Source: JANMZO01 sp963763135
Lineage (GTDB): Bacteria > Actinomycetota > Acidimicrobiia > Acidimicrobiales > JANYDT01
Direction of reading: 5' to 3'
Assembly (NCBI GenBank): GCA_963763135.1
Contig: CAVXNJ010000012.1
Coordinates: 434,001 to 498,000, forward strand
DNA length: 64,000 nucleotides
The notes under the pieces were generated by a model. That model worked only from the letters and a program-made list of their open reading frames with translations, had not been told where the DNA came from and did no database searches. Positions within the stretch are counted from its first letter, which is position 1. Every line of letters starts with the position of its first letter. A program made the position numbers and the translations under genes. Positions 15,776-26,252 of the stretch are shown here, piece after piece.

Positions 15776-16843
15776 TTAGGGCGCCGATGCCCGCCAGGCG
15801 TCGTCGACGAGTTCGATCGTGGCAGGCTCACGCAGCGCACGGGCCAAAAGCACCATCGCCGGCACATGACTGCTCTTCGGCATGACGAGCCGAAGCGCCG
15901 CGTTGGGAGCGCAGACGGCTCGGGTGTCGGCCGCGATCGCTACCGCATCGAGGTCGACGGCGGTCGTGCACGCGACCACGAGATCAGCCGCGTCGTTGAT
16001 CAGCAGGGCCGGCGACGAACGCTTCAGCCGAGCGGGTTCCGTGCTCTCAATCGGGTGCAGCGAAGGGTCACCCGCGGCAACCACGCAACGCAGCCACCGC
16101 TCGGGAGCCAGCTGGTTGGCCGGGTGAATGCCGGCCTCACCGGTCCGGAAATTCTTCACGGCCCCTACGGCCTCGCGAAGCGAGGTGGCCATGTCGGCGG
16201 TGCCGTACATCATCGCCTGCGCAAGTCGGTCGTGGCGTCCGACTCCGACCGCGAGGTAGGGCACGTCGTCGTCGCCTCGCATCACCGTGGCGACTTCGAG
16301 GCCGAGCACTTCGGCTCGGAGAACACCGTGGTCGACGACTGGTTCGGCGCCGGCTTCTTCGATCGCTTCCGCGAACAGCATTTCCACCGCGTCGGGCGGT
16401 CCGGGCACAACGTGTGGGGTCGACGCAACGCGAGACAGCGTCCGACCCGAAATCTTCCACAAGGTGATCGGAAGCGTGAAGAGGTCGGCCCGGCGGGCGT
16501 CGTCGCCGGTCAGATGCTCCGACAGAACGTGCAGCTCAGAAACCCCGGCTCGAGTCGCCCAAACGACCGCGCCACCCAACCACCCACGGGGAAGTTCCGG
16601 GCCTTCGTCGTCGGCGGCGATGTCGATGTTTTCGACGCTGCGGTGCACGACGTCGACGAGCACCCAGCCCATCGATGTGCCCGATGCGCCCGAAACACCG
16701 GCGGCACCCTGCTCGGCGACCAGACCGGCCCCGGCCATAAAGGGTTTGGGAACAACAATGCCCTGCTCCGGCCAACCTTCGGCCACCAGGGCACGAAGTT
16801 TGGCCGCGAGCAGGGCCGCGAGTTGTTCGGGTCGAAGCGCCAT
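15776..16843 (-). CDS. Conserved-looking protein of unknown function between rpmE and prfA
   Basis: The 355-residue product is not recognised. It is soluble-looking, without signal peptide or membrane helix. It starts MALRPEQLAALLAAKL and contains Gly/Ala/Val-rich alternating strands (WLGGAVVWATRAGVSELHVL) and a Cys near RWLRCVVAAGDPSL. It lies 65 bp downstream of rpmE on the same strand and upstream of prfA, suggesting co-expression with translation genes. Codon use matches its neighbours. Its 3' end is duplicated in degraded form beyond the palindromic array. Confidence 0.75.
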   Translation of the reverse strand: MALRPEQLAALLAAKLRALVAEGWPEQGIVVPKPFMAGAGLVAEQGAAGVSGASGTSMGWVLVDVVHRSVENIDIAADDEGPELPRGWLGGAVVWATRAGVSELHVLSEHLTGDDARRADLFTLPITLWKISGRTLSRVASTPHVVPGPPDAVEMLFAEAIEEAGAEPVVDHGVLRAEVLGLEVATVMRGDDDVPYLAVGVGRHDRLAQAMMYGTADMATSLREAVGAVKNFRTGEAGIHPANQLAPERWLRCVVAAGDPSLHPIESTEPARLKRSSPALLINDAADLVVACTTAVDLDAVAIAADTRAVCAPNAALRLVMPKSSHVPAMVLLARALREPATIELVDDAWRASAP

Positions 16844-16908
16844 CAGCCGCGGTTACAAGCGGTCATGGACGCATCGACGAAACTGCGAAAGGAAACGACA
16901 GCCGGAAA

Positions 16909-17130
16909 TTACTCGGCGGCTTTTGCGCCGGAGCGGTTGCCGTAGCGACGGTTGAAGCGATCAACGCGTCCACCGGTGTCGACGAGCTTCTGCTTGCCGG
17001 TGTAGAAGGGGTGGCACTCGTTGCAGAGTTCGACTGAGATGCTCGAGGTGGTCGAGTGCGTGGTGAAGGTGTTGCCGCAGGAGCACTTCACATTAGCCAC
17101 GACGTAATTGGGGTGAATTCCGGCTTTCAT
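16909..17130 (-). CDS. rpmE: 50S ribosomal protein L31 (zinc-binding form)
   Basis: The 73-residue product MKAGIHPNYVVANVKCSCGN carries the four zinc ligands Cys16, Cys18, Cys36 and Cys39, marking the C+ type made under zinc sufficiency. The end FNRRYGNRSGAK fits the family. A short upstream region precedes the hairpin-repeat array. Confidence 0.96.
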   Translation of the reverse strand: MKAGIHPNYVVANVKCSCGNTFTTHSTTSSISVELCNECHPFYTGKQKLVDTGGRVDRFNRRYGNRSGAKAAE

Positions 17131-17227
17131 TTCTGATTCCTTTGCATACGACCCATTACCAACGGGTCAAGGTGGGCTGACCAGTGTACAGGCCCCGCTC
17201 CACTACCCGAACGCGCCCCACGCCCGT

Positions 17228-17484
17228 CGTTTATGTAGCCCAAGTTGTCGTCTCCCGGCAGCTACGGCCACACGTTCGTTTATGTAGCCCAAGACGTCGT
17301 CTCCCAGCACCTACGGCCACACGTTCGTTTATGTAGCCCAAGTTGTTGTCTCCCGGCACCTACGGCCACACGTTCGTTTATGTAGCCCAAGTTGTCGTCT
17401 CCCGGCAGCTACGGCTACATGTTCAGCGTCGACGTCGTTTATGTAGCCCAAGTTGTCGTCTCCCGGCACCTACGGCTACACGTT
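17228..17484 (+). repeat. Five-copy 49-bp hairpin repeat array upstream of the surface-protein gene
   Basis: Units start CGTTTATGTAGCCCAAG at 17228, 17277, 17326, 17375 and 17436; the first four are exactly 49 bp apart and the last follows a 12-bp insert. The arms TGTAGCC and GGCTACA (or GGCCACA) can pair around the core. One more copy lies at 6276-6330. The array fills much of the 509-bp gap between rpmE and the adhesin gene; the remaining 17485-17624 shows no feature except the ribosome binding site just before 17640. Confidence 0.85.
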
Positions 17485-17624
17485 CGACAGAGGGCGGCCA
17501 CTCTTCGTGCACGAATTGTGGAGACACCCCAAGGAATCCCTGCGTTCTTGACGACTTGCTGAAGAAACCTTCACCAGAGCCCGATGAACGTCCGGCCACA
17601 ACGGTCGTGGCGGGACGGATTCCC

Positions 17625-17642
17625 AGGAGGGTTCTTGTAATG
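17625..17642 (+). promoter_or_regulatory. Strong ribosome binding site deciding the adhesin start
   Basis: AGGAGGG lies about 7 bases before the ATG at 17640. That ATG opens a classic signal peptide in a frame different from the main 1.9-kilo-residue frame. The site supports 17640, not the internal GTG at 17749, as the true start. Confidence 0.6.
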
Positions 17643-20600
17643 GAAGTTGTTCGACGTGTGCCACGGAGACGCATAGCGGCGGCCCTCGTCGTGGCCGCCA
17701 CCGTCGTTCACCGGACTGTCGGCCACGATCGCCCCGCCAGCCAATGCGGTGGCGGCCTACCGGTTCACGAAGTCGGCGGTGGCCACGCCCGTGACGAACG
17801 GTTGGCAGGGTGCCTCCCTGACGTGGCAGCTCGACTACTCCTGTGTTTCGGTGACGAGCGACTGCACCAACACCTTGATCACCGACACGCTTCCCGGAGG
17901 CGTGGCGTTCTCCACGGCAACGGGCGGCGGTCTCGCTGCAGGGAACACCGTGACGTGGAACCTCGGTACCGTGCCCTCGGGTACCACCGCGAACGTCCAG
18001 GTGTCGGGCACCGTTCCGTGCTCGCTCACGGACCGGACATTCAACAACACCGCCGGCATCACCGGCGATGGCGCCGGCTCGACCAACAAGTCCGCGACGA
18101 TCACCGTCAACGGTGCATCGACATGCACCCCTCCTCCACCCGATCCGTTCTCCAAGTCCGGCCCCAGCGTGCTGAACCCAGGTGGGCGCCTGCACTACTC
18201 GTTCAACCTCCCGGCGCTCGCGAATGCCACCGTCGTGGAAGACACGCTCCCGTCGATCCCGACCTATCTCAACAGCGAAATTCCGGCCCCGGTCACCGCC
18301 ACCATCACGTGCAACGGAACCACCTGGGTCCCGACCAACGGTTGCGCCACTCCGCAAAAGATCCGATTCCTCATTCCGGCGGTGACCGACCCGGTGTGGG
18401 CGACCTCGGGGGCTTCCATCCCCTATCAGCTGAAGGCGACGGTTCGCATGCGCGTTCCCGTCGGCACCCCGGTGCCGAGCAACATCACGAACAACGCTGC
18501 GGTCTACACCGCGACCGGCACGGGCACTCCCGGTTCGTCGACCGGGGTCACCGGCACGGCGTCGGGCAATGTCGCCGCGGCCGCGCCGATGACCGCTATC
18601 AGTAAGTGGGCGTACAAATTGCCGGGGCAGCCCGACTCGGGAGGCCGAACGCCGACCGGGCAGAGCACGTCGTTGAACGACGATGTCGGTTACGAGATCA
18701 GCTTCGGCAACAACGGCGGCGGCAACGCGGCCGGCGCTCCGCTGCTCGATCCCGTGATCACCGACCTGATCGACAACGACACCGACTTCATCGCCGGCAC
18801 GAACTGGTGGAAGATCGCCTGGGCCCCGACCGGTTGCACCAACCCGACCTTTGACACCGTCCCCAACTTCGCCCCGGGACGCACCCTCCTCCGCTGGCGC
18901 TTCGCCGGTTGCACGCTCAACTTCGACCAGGATTACAACGACACCATCGGCATCAACCTGACGACGCGCGTCAAGCTCGGCACCGCCGCCGGCACGCTCA
19001 TCGCGAACGATGCGACGGGCCAGGAGTCGGCCGGCATCACCCCGCAACTGTGTGACCAGACCCTCGTGGCCGACACCACCGACGTGGATGGTGATTCGAA
19101 CACCGCGGAGAAGCTCTGCCGAGCGGCCGCATCGTTCAACATGCCGAAGGTCGCGAACCTCGAATCGTCGAAGTGGGTCAACGGCGCCGCCGACCCGGTC
19201 GGTTCGTGGAGCCGCTACCCGAACGAGGGTAGGACCTCCGTCGATTCGCAGGGCTTCGCGGTCTTCCGTGCTTTCGTGCGTCCGAAGGGCAACGTCGACA
19301 CGACCAAGCTTGAGTTGACCGATGTGCTGCCTGCCATCGGCGACACCGGAGTCAACGGCGTGTCGCAGACCCGCCTCTCGGAATGGGGGCAGATTCTGGC
19401 GGGACCCGTGGTGGTGGAATACCTGCCCTACGAATCGATCACCGCGCCGGTCACCGACCTCAACACGTTGACGGGCTGGACGCTCCTCAACGAGGGCACC
19501 GACTACACCTCGCTGTACTCGCACAGCACCAACCCGTGCCGCAACGACGAGAACGAGCAGACGAAGTTCGGAACGACGAACGTCGGACCGACCGGTTGCA
19601 CCAACGACTGGACCGCAAACATGGTCGATGCCAAGGCGTTCGCACTGAACATCACGAAGACCATGCGCCGATGGAACGCCACGCCTCAGTCCGGTGACGT
19701 GATCCGGGTGACGGTTCGCGTGAAAGATGTCGGCAACGCCTCCGACGACGTCAACAAAATCGCATGGAACTCGTTCGCCATGACGCCGACCGACGCGACC
19801 GGTCAGGAGTTCCTTACCGCCGAACCGATAAAGGTCGGGGTCCGCATGACCCCGCTCCCCCAGGCCGCGCCCAGCGTCGGCGACTACGTCTGGTACGACG
19901 AGAACAACGACGGTCAGCAGGACTCCTTCGAAGAAGGCATCGACGGCGTGCTGGTCACGCTGTTCGACGCCACCGGCACCGCCATCCGCACGGCGACCAC
20001 CGGCGTCGACCCGAACGACGCGAACCGTCACGGCTTCTACCGCTTCGACGGCCTCGATCAGTCGGCGACGTACACGATCAAGCTGAACCGCACGGCCGAC
20101 GGTGCGCCGGGCGGTCCACTCGATGGTTTCGTGCTCTCGCCTTCGAACGTCGGCGACGACACCACGGACAACGATGCCGTGTTGGTCAGCACCACGCCGG
20201 CGATCACGAACGCCACCTCAGGCACGGGCTCAAGTCATACGCCTACATACGATTTCGGATTCTGGAAGCGACCGAACTACTCGGTCGGCAATCGGGTCTG
20301 GTTCGACGACGACAACTCCGGTGACATCAACGGCACCGAAGCCGGCGTCGACAATGTCGTCGTCAACCTGTTCAAGAAGAACACCGACGGGTCATTCACG
20401 GCCGCTGGCACCGACACGACCCAGGGCGGCGGCTTCTACCGCTTCGACGGCCTCGATCCCGCCGATTACTACGTGCAGATAGCACCGTCGAACTTCAACG
20501 TCGGTGGTCCGCTCGAAGGTCGCCGCTCCAGCACCGGTGCGGCCCAGGACTCGGATCCGAACACCAACATCGATTCCGACGACAATGGGCTCACCCCGAC

Positions 20601-23478
20601 GACCCTGGCCGACTACACCGCGACCGGCGTGCTCAAGGGTGTCGTGTCGAACGTCGTCACGCTCGGACCGGGTCGCTCCGAACCGTCCGGTGAGACGAAC
20701 CTCTCGGCCAGCGGCCAGGGCGCGGAAGACCGCCGAGCCAACATGACCGTTGACTTCGGCTTCTACACGCCGAAGTTCGCCGTGGGCAACTACGTGTGGG
20801 AGGACATCAACCGCGATGGTATGCAGGGGACCAACGCTCCGCACACGAGCGATTCCGACAGCAACGAGCCGGGCATCAACGGTCTCACCGTGTCGCTGTT
20901 CAAGAGCAACAACACTCCGGTCGGCACGACCACTACCGCCGATGGTCCCGATGGCAAGCCCGGTTTCTATCTGTTCGACGGGCTGCTGTCGGGTGACTAC
21001 CACGTCGTGTTCGACAAACCGGCCGGTACCGAGTTCACGCTGCAGACGGCCGGTTCCAACGCCGCGATCGACTCGAACGCGAACCCGGCCAACGGTGCGT
21101 CACTCGGCAAGACCGCAGTGTTCACCCTCGACGAATCGCTTCCCACGATCAACTCGGCCCTCGATGGCCCAGGTCTCACCGCCAGTTACGTGAACCGCGA
21201 CATCGACGCCGGCATCTCGAAGCGCTACAGCCTGGGCAACCTGGTGTGGCACGACGCGAACGGCAACGGCCAACTCGACAAGGGCGAGCCGGGCATCGAC
21301 GGCGTGAACGTGGAGCTCTACAACACGGACGCCAGTGGCCTGCCGGTTGGAACAGTACTAAGCGCGCAGATGACCAGCAACGGTGGCTACTACCTGTTCA
21401 CCGGCTTGGTGGGCGGTGACTACGTCGTGGTGATCTCCCGTTCACAACTCCAAGCTGGTGGTGCGCTCGAGGGCTTCTACTCGAGCGGTACAACGATGAC
21501 CGGTGAAGCCGCTGCGGCACTCGCAAACGCCGACATCGACAGCGACGACAACGGAACCAGGGCGGCTTCGGGCGACGTGCTGTCGTCGAAGGTAACCCTT
21601 GGCGACACGACCACCGAACCGACCGGAGAGGCCGCTACGCCGGGCCACGCCGACACCACGCCGGATGCGCAATCGAACGTGACGGTGGACTTCGGCTTCC
21701 TCACGATGAGCCTCGGCAATCTCGTGTGGGAAGACACCGACAACAACGGCACCCGCAACGGCACCGAACCCGCGATCGCCAACGTTCCCGTGTTCCTCTA
21801 CGCCGACGCGAACACCGACGGCCAGCCCGACGGCAACGTCGTTGCGGCGACCACGACGTCCGCGACCGGTCAGTACCTGTTCACGGGTCTGGTCCCCGGC
21901 GGCTATGTCGTCGAGATCGAATCACCCGCCGGTATGTACTCGTCGAGTGGCACCGTCGGCAGTTACAGCGGTCCGTTCGAACCCGGCAAGGGCGACAACA
22001 CCGACCTCGATACGCAGGACCACGGAACGACCGTCGGCAATCGAATCCGCAGTGCGACCATCACGTTGACGCCGGCGACCGAGCCCACGGCCGCAGTCGA
22101 GACCGATGGTGTCAGTGGCCTGACGAACAACGCGATCGATAGCAACACCGATCTCACCGTCGACTTCGGTCTCGTACCCGGCGCGGCCATCGGCAACTAC
22201 GTGTGGCTCGACAACAACCGCGATGGTCTACAGAACGAGCCCGACGACTTCGGCATCAACGGCATAACGGTCAACCTCATCGACACCAAGGGAAACACCG
22301 TGAAGACGACCGTCACCTCGGCCGACACAAATGGTAAGCCTGGTTACTATCGCTTCGACGTGATCCCCGGTGACTTCAAGGTCGCCTTCGATCTCACGAC
22401 GCTGCCGGAGGGCATGGTCGTGTCGCCGAAGGACCGCGGCACCAACGACGCCAAGGATTCCGACGCCGATCCGGTGACCGGTCTCACGGCCTTCACCACG
22501 CTCGATCCTCGTGAGTACGACCCGAACTGGGACCTCGGCGTCTACCCGACCGCAGTCACCGTCGGCAACTACGTGTGGTTCGATGAGAACGGCGACGGCA
22601 TCCAGAACGACGGCCCCAACGCCGGGTTCAAGGACGTGAAGGCCACGCTTCTCGACATGAACGACAACCCGGTCACCGTCGACATCCAGGGCAACCCGAT
22701 CGAGTCAACCCGCTTGACCGATGCCGACGGCTACTACCTGTTCTCGAACCTGAAGCCCGGAACGTACAAGGTGAAGTTCGAAGCACCGGCCGACTACGAG
22801 ATCACCCGGTCGAAGATCGGTGAACCCGACAAGGACTCAAACGGTCTGATCGCAACGTCGAAGGCGCTGAAGGGAGGTCAGTCCGATCTCACGTTGGACC
22901 TCGGTCTGGTGAAGATCGTCGCCCCGATCCGGTTGACTCCCAACACGGTCCCGACGACCACGGTTCCCGGTGTGCCGACCACTCCTGGCACGCCCACGAC
23001 CCTCCCGGAAATCGCTCCGAAGGACATCGTGATCCCCTCCACCACGGTGACCCCCAGGTCGGGCTACTGCGGAACGATCTATGTCGACGTGAACCGCACG
23101 TCGGTGCGTGATGCGTCGGAGCAGGGTCGGGCCGGCGCGACGGTCACATTCAAGGACGCCAACGGCAAGGTCATCGCAGCCGCAGTCACCGACGCTAACG
23201 GTGACTACTGCGTGAAGATCCCGGTCGGCGAGTACACCGTCGAAGTGTCCGTACCCGGATCAAACACCAAGGTTCGCAACAAGGCCAAGGTCCTCGGTAT
23301 CCATGAACCCGAGATTGCCGAAGACATACCGGTCACCAACGTCGAAGCCGAACTGGCTTTGACCGGTCAGTCGTCGATACCGATGGTGGCATCAGCGATC
23401 GCCGCCATCATGATCGGTGCGCTCATCGTGCTGAGCGCTCGCCGGCGTCGGTTGCAGCCCAACAATAAGCACGCGTAG
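17640..23478 (+). CDS. Giant SdrD-like, wall-anchored surface protein (frameshift in signal peptide)
   Basis: From ATG 17640 the product starts MEVVRRVPRRRIAAALVVAA, a signal peptide. One base must be removed near 17706-17709 to continue FTGLSATIAPPANA into the main frame, open from GTG 17749 to 23478 (1909 residues). Residues 1-700 hold beta-rich, DUF11-like domains. SdrD B-type calcium-binding repeats begin at about 710, 845, 1011, 1162, 1322, 1480 and 1604, each with a line like VGNYVWEDINRDGMQ. An eighth, divergent unit starts near 1773 after a Thr/Pro linker. The C-terminus reads LALTGQSSIP (from residue 1869), a hydrophobic stretch and RRRR: an LAxTG-like sorting signal of the kind used by class E sortases. 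Probable role: cell-surface stalk or adhesin. A terminator follows directly. Confidence 0.85.
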
Positions 23479-23481
23479 ATA

Positions 23482-23527
23482 AACGCAAAAACGGCCCACA
23501 GGGTTTCCTGTGGACCGCTTTTGCGTT
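23482..23527. terminator. Bidirectional intrinsic terminator between the adhesin and rho
   Basis: AACGCAAAA - CCACAGG - GTTT - CCTGTGG - TTTTGCGTT forms a long stem with an A-run on one side and a T-run on the other. It can stop the rightward adhesin transcript and the leftward rho transcript. Convergent genes end 4 bp and 32 bp away. Confidence 0.9.
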
Positions 23528-23558
23528 GCCGACCACGGTTGTGGCCCGCAAAGTGTGT

Positions 23559-25763
23559 CTACTGGTGAAGGCCTGGGGCCCGGGCGATCTCCATGAGGAA
23601 CTCGTTGTTGGTCTTGGTGGTCTTGATCCGGTCCATGAGCAGCTCGAGTGCCGCCGCTGCCGACCCGCCTTCGCCGAGACCGTTCAACACCCGGCGGAGC
23701 TTCCACACGACATCGAGCTCGGCCTTTTCGAACAGCAGCTCTTCGTGTCGGGTCGATGACTCGTTGACGTTGATCGCCGGGTACACCCGCTTCTCCGCGA
23801 GCTTGCGGTCGAGGCGAAGCTCCATGTTGCCGGTTCCCTTGAACTCTTCGAAGATGACGGTGTCCATCGTGGATCCGGTTTCGATGAGTGCAGTCGCGAG
23901 GATCGTGAGCGAGCCACCCTCTTCGATGTTGCGGGCCGCACCGAAGAACTTCTTCGGCGGGTACAGCGCACCGGTGTAGAGACCACCGGAGCTGATCGGG
24001 CTTCCGGGAGGCTGCGAAAGGTTGTACGCACGGGCGAGTCGGGTGATGCCGTCGAGGATGACCACGACGTCTTTGCCTTCCTCGACCAGACGCTTGGCCC
24101 GCTCGAGTGCGAGCTCGGTGACCATCACGTGCTCGTCGCTCGGCTTGTCGAACGTCGAGGCAACAACTTCACCGCGGACATGGCGGCGCATGTCGGTGAC
24201 TTCTTCCGGTCGCTCATCGATCAGCAGGACCATGAGGTGCACCGCGGGGTTGTTGCTCTCGATCGATGAAGCGATCTGCTTCATGATCGTCGTCTTGCCC
24301 GCCTTCGGCGGCGAAACGATGAGGCCGCGCTGGCCCTTGCCGATCGGCGACACGAGGTCGATGATGCGGGCGACCATGTTGCCGGGCTGGCCGGGCTGCT
24401 CGAGCCGAAGTTTCACGTCGGGGAACAGAGGTGTGAGATCTTCGAACTTCGGTCGCAGACGGGCCACTTCGACGGTCATGCCGTTGACGGTGTCGACGCT
24501 GACAATGGCGGGGAACTTCTCCTGCGGTGTGGCCGGACGATGCTTGCCGACGATGCGGTCACCCTTGCGAAGGCCGTATTGCCGCACCCGGTTCAGCGGG
24601 ACGTATACATCGTTGGGGCTCGGGAGGTACCCGTTGGCCCGGATGTAGCCGTAGCCCTGATCGGCCAGGTCGAGAAGACCCTCAATGTCGATCAGCTCGC
24701 CGGTGTAGTTCTCGCTTATGCGATCGGCCGCCGCATCGCCTTCGGCCGTAACGACACGATCGCGGTCCTTACCCCGACGTCGACGGTTGCGCTTTCCGCC
24801 CGCTTCGTTATCGAACTGCGGCCGTTGGAAGCCTCCGCCGGCGTTGCGGTTGCCCGGGTTCTGACCACCCTGATACCCGCCCTGGGGCCGGTCGGGGCGC
24901 TCGGCGCGTTCGGGCCGGTCGGTTCGGTCAGGCCGGTCGGTGCGTTCGGCCCGCTCGGTGCGCTCCGGTCGGTCGGTGCGCTCCGGTCGATCGGTGCGGT
25001 CCGGCGAAACCTGGCCATCGGTGCGGTCGCCCCGGTCACGGTCACGGTCACGGTTGCGGTTGCGGTTGCGCTCCCGACGGGACTGGAACCCGCCTTCGCG
25101 CTGGGCGAAGCGCTCGCCACCGTCTTCGCCGTCGGCGAGACCGGCCGGTGTAGGCACGGTCGTGATCGGCGCATCTCCTTCGGCACGCGGTGGACGACCC
25201 TGGAACACCTTGGTCTCCTCCGACGGATCAAAGGCGGGAGCCTTCGTTGCTTCCGCAAACGGATCGAACATCGTCTGCTGGCTGGCTGGACGAGACACGA
25301 TCCGGCCCGGACGACGCGAGGGGAGATCGGGAGTTCCAGCTGACGCGGACCCGTTCGAAGCACCGTTCGCGGCTTCATTCGAGGCACCGGTGGAGGACTC
25401 CCCCGAAGCACCACGCGAGCCCGCCGCCGGTGATGACGCCGAGTCGGAAGCCGACGACGGCGCTGGGTTGGACGGGGCCGAGGACGGGGATGAAGCATTC
25501 TCAGGGGAGGATTCACCGTCGGAGCCGCCGGCCTTGGGCTTTCGGACCCGGGCCCGCTTCGGGGCATCGCCCGCTGGGGCGGTCGCACCGGTACCGGCGC
25601 CTGCGCCCGATCCGCCGCCGACGCCGGCCGAGGTGAGGATGGCGTCGATCAACGTCTCCTTCTTGGCCCGCGGGCCGGCCGTTGCGCCAATTGCCGCAGC
25701 GATCGTGGCGAGTTCGGCGCGTTCTTTGCGCTCAAGAACCGATCGCTCCAGAGTTTCTGCCAT
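23559..25763 (-). CDS. rho: Transcription termination factor Rho with long N-terminal insertion
   Basis: The 734-residue protein begins with a Rho_N-type helical domain (MAETLERSVLERKERAELAT ... KKETLIDAIL). Residues 50-330 form a low-complexity region: first Ser/Ala/Gly, then Arg/Asp-rich blocks with repeated DRTDRPERT, as in other actinobacterial Rhos. The RNA-binding cold-shock-like domain (GLLDLADQGYGYIRANGYLP) follows, then the ATPase core with Walker A SPPKAGKTT (about residue 485), LLIDERPEEVTDM and the C-terminal YPAINVNESSTRHEELL. Rho is an RNA-dependent helicase that ends transcription. The long region between thrC and rho could be a leader for autoregulation. Confidence 0.96.
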   Translation of the reverse strand: MAETLERSVLERKERAELATIAAAIGATAGPRAKKETLIDAILTSAGVGGGSGAGAGTGATAPAGDAPKRARVRKPKAGGSDGESSPENASSPSSAPSNPAPSSASDSASSPAAGSRGASGESSTGASNEAANGASNGSASAGTPDLPSRRPGRIVSRPASQQTMFDPFAEATKAPAFDPSEETKVFQGRPPRAEGDAPITTVPTPAGLADGEDGGERFAQREGGFQSRRERNRNRNRDRDRDRGDRTDGQVSPDRTDRPERTDRPERTERAERTDRPDRTDRPERAERPDRPQGGYQGGQNPGNRNAGGGFQRPQFDNEAGGKRNRRRRGKDRDRVVTAEGDAAADRISENYTGELIDIEGLLDLADQGYGYIRANGYLPSPNDVYVPLNRVRQYGLRKGDRIVGKHRPATPQEKFPAIVSVDTVNGMTVEVARLRPKFEDLTPLFPDVKLRLEQPGQPGNMVARIIDLVSPIGKGQRGLIVSPPKAGKTTIMKQIASSIESNNPAVHLMVLLIDERPEEVTDMRRHVRGEVVASTFDKPSDEHVMVTELALERAKRLVEEGKDVVVILDGITRLARAYNLSQPPGSPISSGGLYTGALYPPKKFFGAARNIEEGGSLTILATALIETGSTMDTVIFEEFKGTGNMELRLDRKLAEKRVYPAINVNESSTRHEELLFEKAELDVVWKLRRVLNGLGEGGSAAAALELLMDRIKTTKTNNEFLMEIARAPGLHQ

Positions 25764-26252
25764 GTGTAGTGCCTCCGCAAGCCGTTTGCTCGCATTGGTT
25801 CTTGACGAAGGTCAAGAACAGGGGTGGAAAACTCAACCTGATGAAGGCGTCATCACCGCCCAGGGTCTCGGCGAGAGCATCGTCGAGACACTGGCTGTGC
25901 CGTGTCTTGGAGGCTGGCAGGGCGTCAACGTTCTCCGGGCCAGGCCATGAGACCGGGCAGCGGACGCTAGCGACACACCAGTTGCTTCCGACACGGACAC
26001 GAGGCGCGGGAACGGGTCCTACAAACTGACCGATACGGGATCAGCACAGCGCACGGATGAATCCGCAATCGTTGAGCCGGGACCGTGTTCACAACACCTT
26101 GGGCCGAGGGATTGCTCGCGGCAACTGCCGCCAAGCAGAGATAACTCTATGCCCAATTATTCAACTGTCGCAACTTATGGCCGAATTTGGTTGCGCACGA
26201 CTCTGACGGCGTGTCAGCCGGGTCGCAGATCAGGCCGTTTCTGAGGCGCCGC
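25764..26252. other. Gene-free 489-bp region, probable rho leader
   Basis: No convincing reading frame is seen on either strand. A leftward promoter-like pair lies at 26144-26173, which would give rho a leader of roughly 375 nt. CTGAGGCGCC / CTCAGGCGCC at the right edge (about 26243-26262) overlaps the thrC stop and may form a hairpin. Confidence 0.4.
26144..26173 (-). promoter_or_regulatory. Candidate sigma-70-like promoter for rho
   Basis: On the minus strand TTGCGA (26173-26168) is followed by an 18-base spacer and TAGAGT (26149-26144). This locally AT-rich stretch stands out in a GC-rich gap. Not tested; other start points are possible. Confidence 0.35.

Noticed and set aside
17228..17484. 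49-bp repeats as a CRISPR array
   Set aside because: Units are directly adjacent, with no unique spacers.
17476..20031. An 851-codon open frame on the minus strand antisense to the adhesin
   Set aside because: Its product is Arg/Gly/Val-rich without any domain and mirrors the codon pattern of the real plus-strand gene; high-GC shadow.
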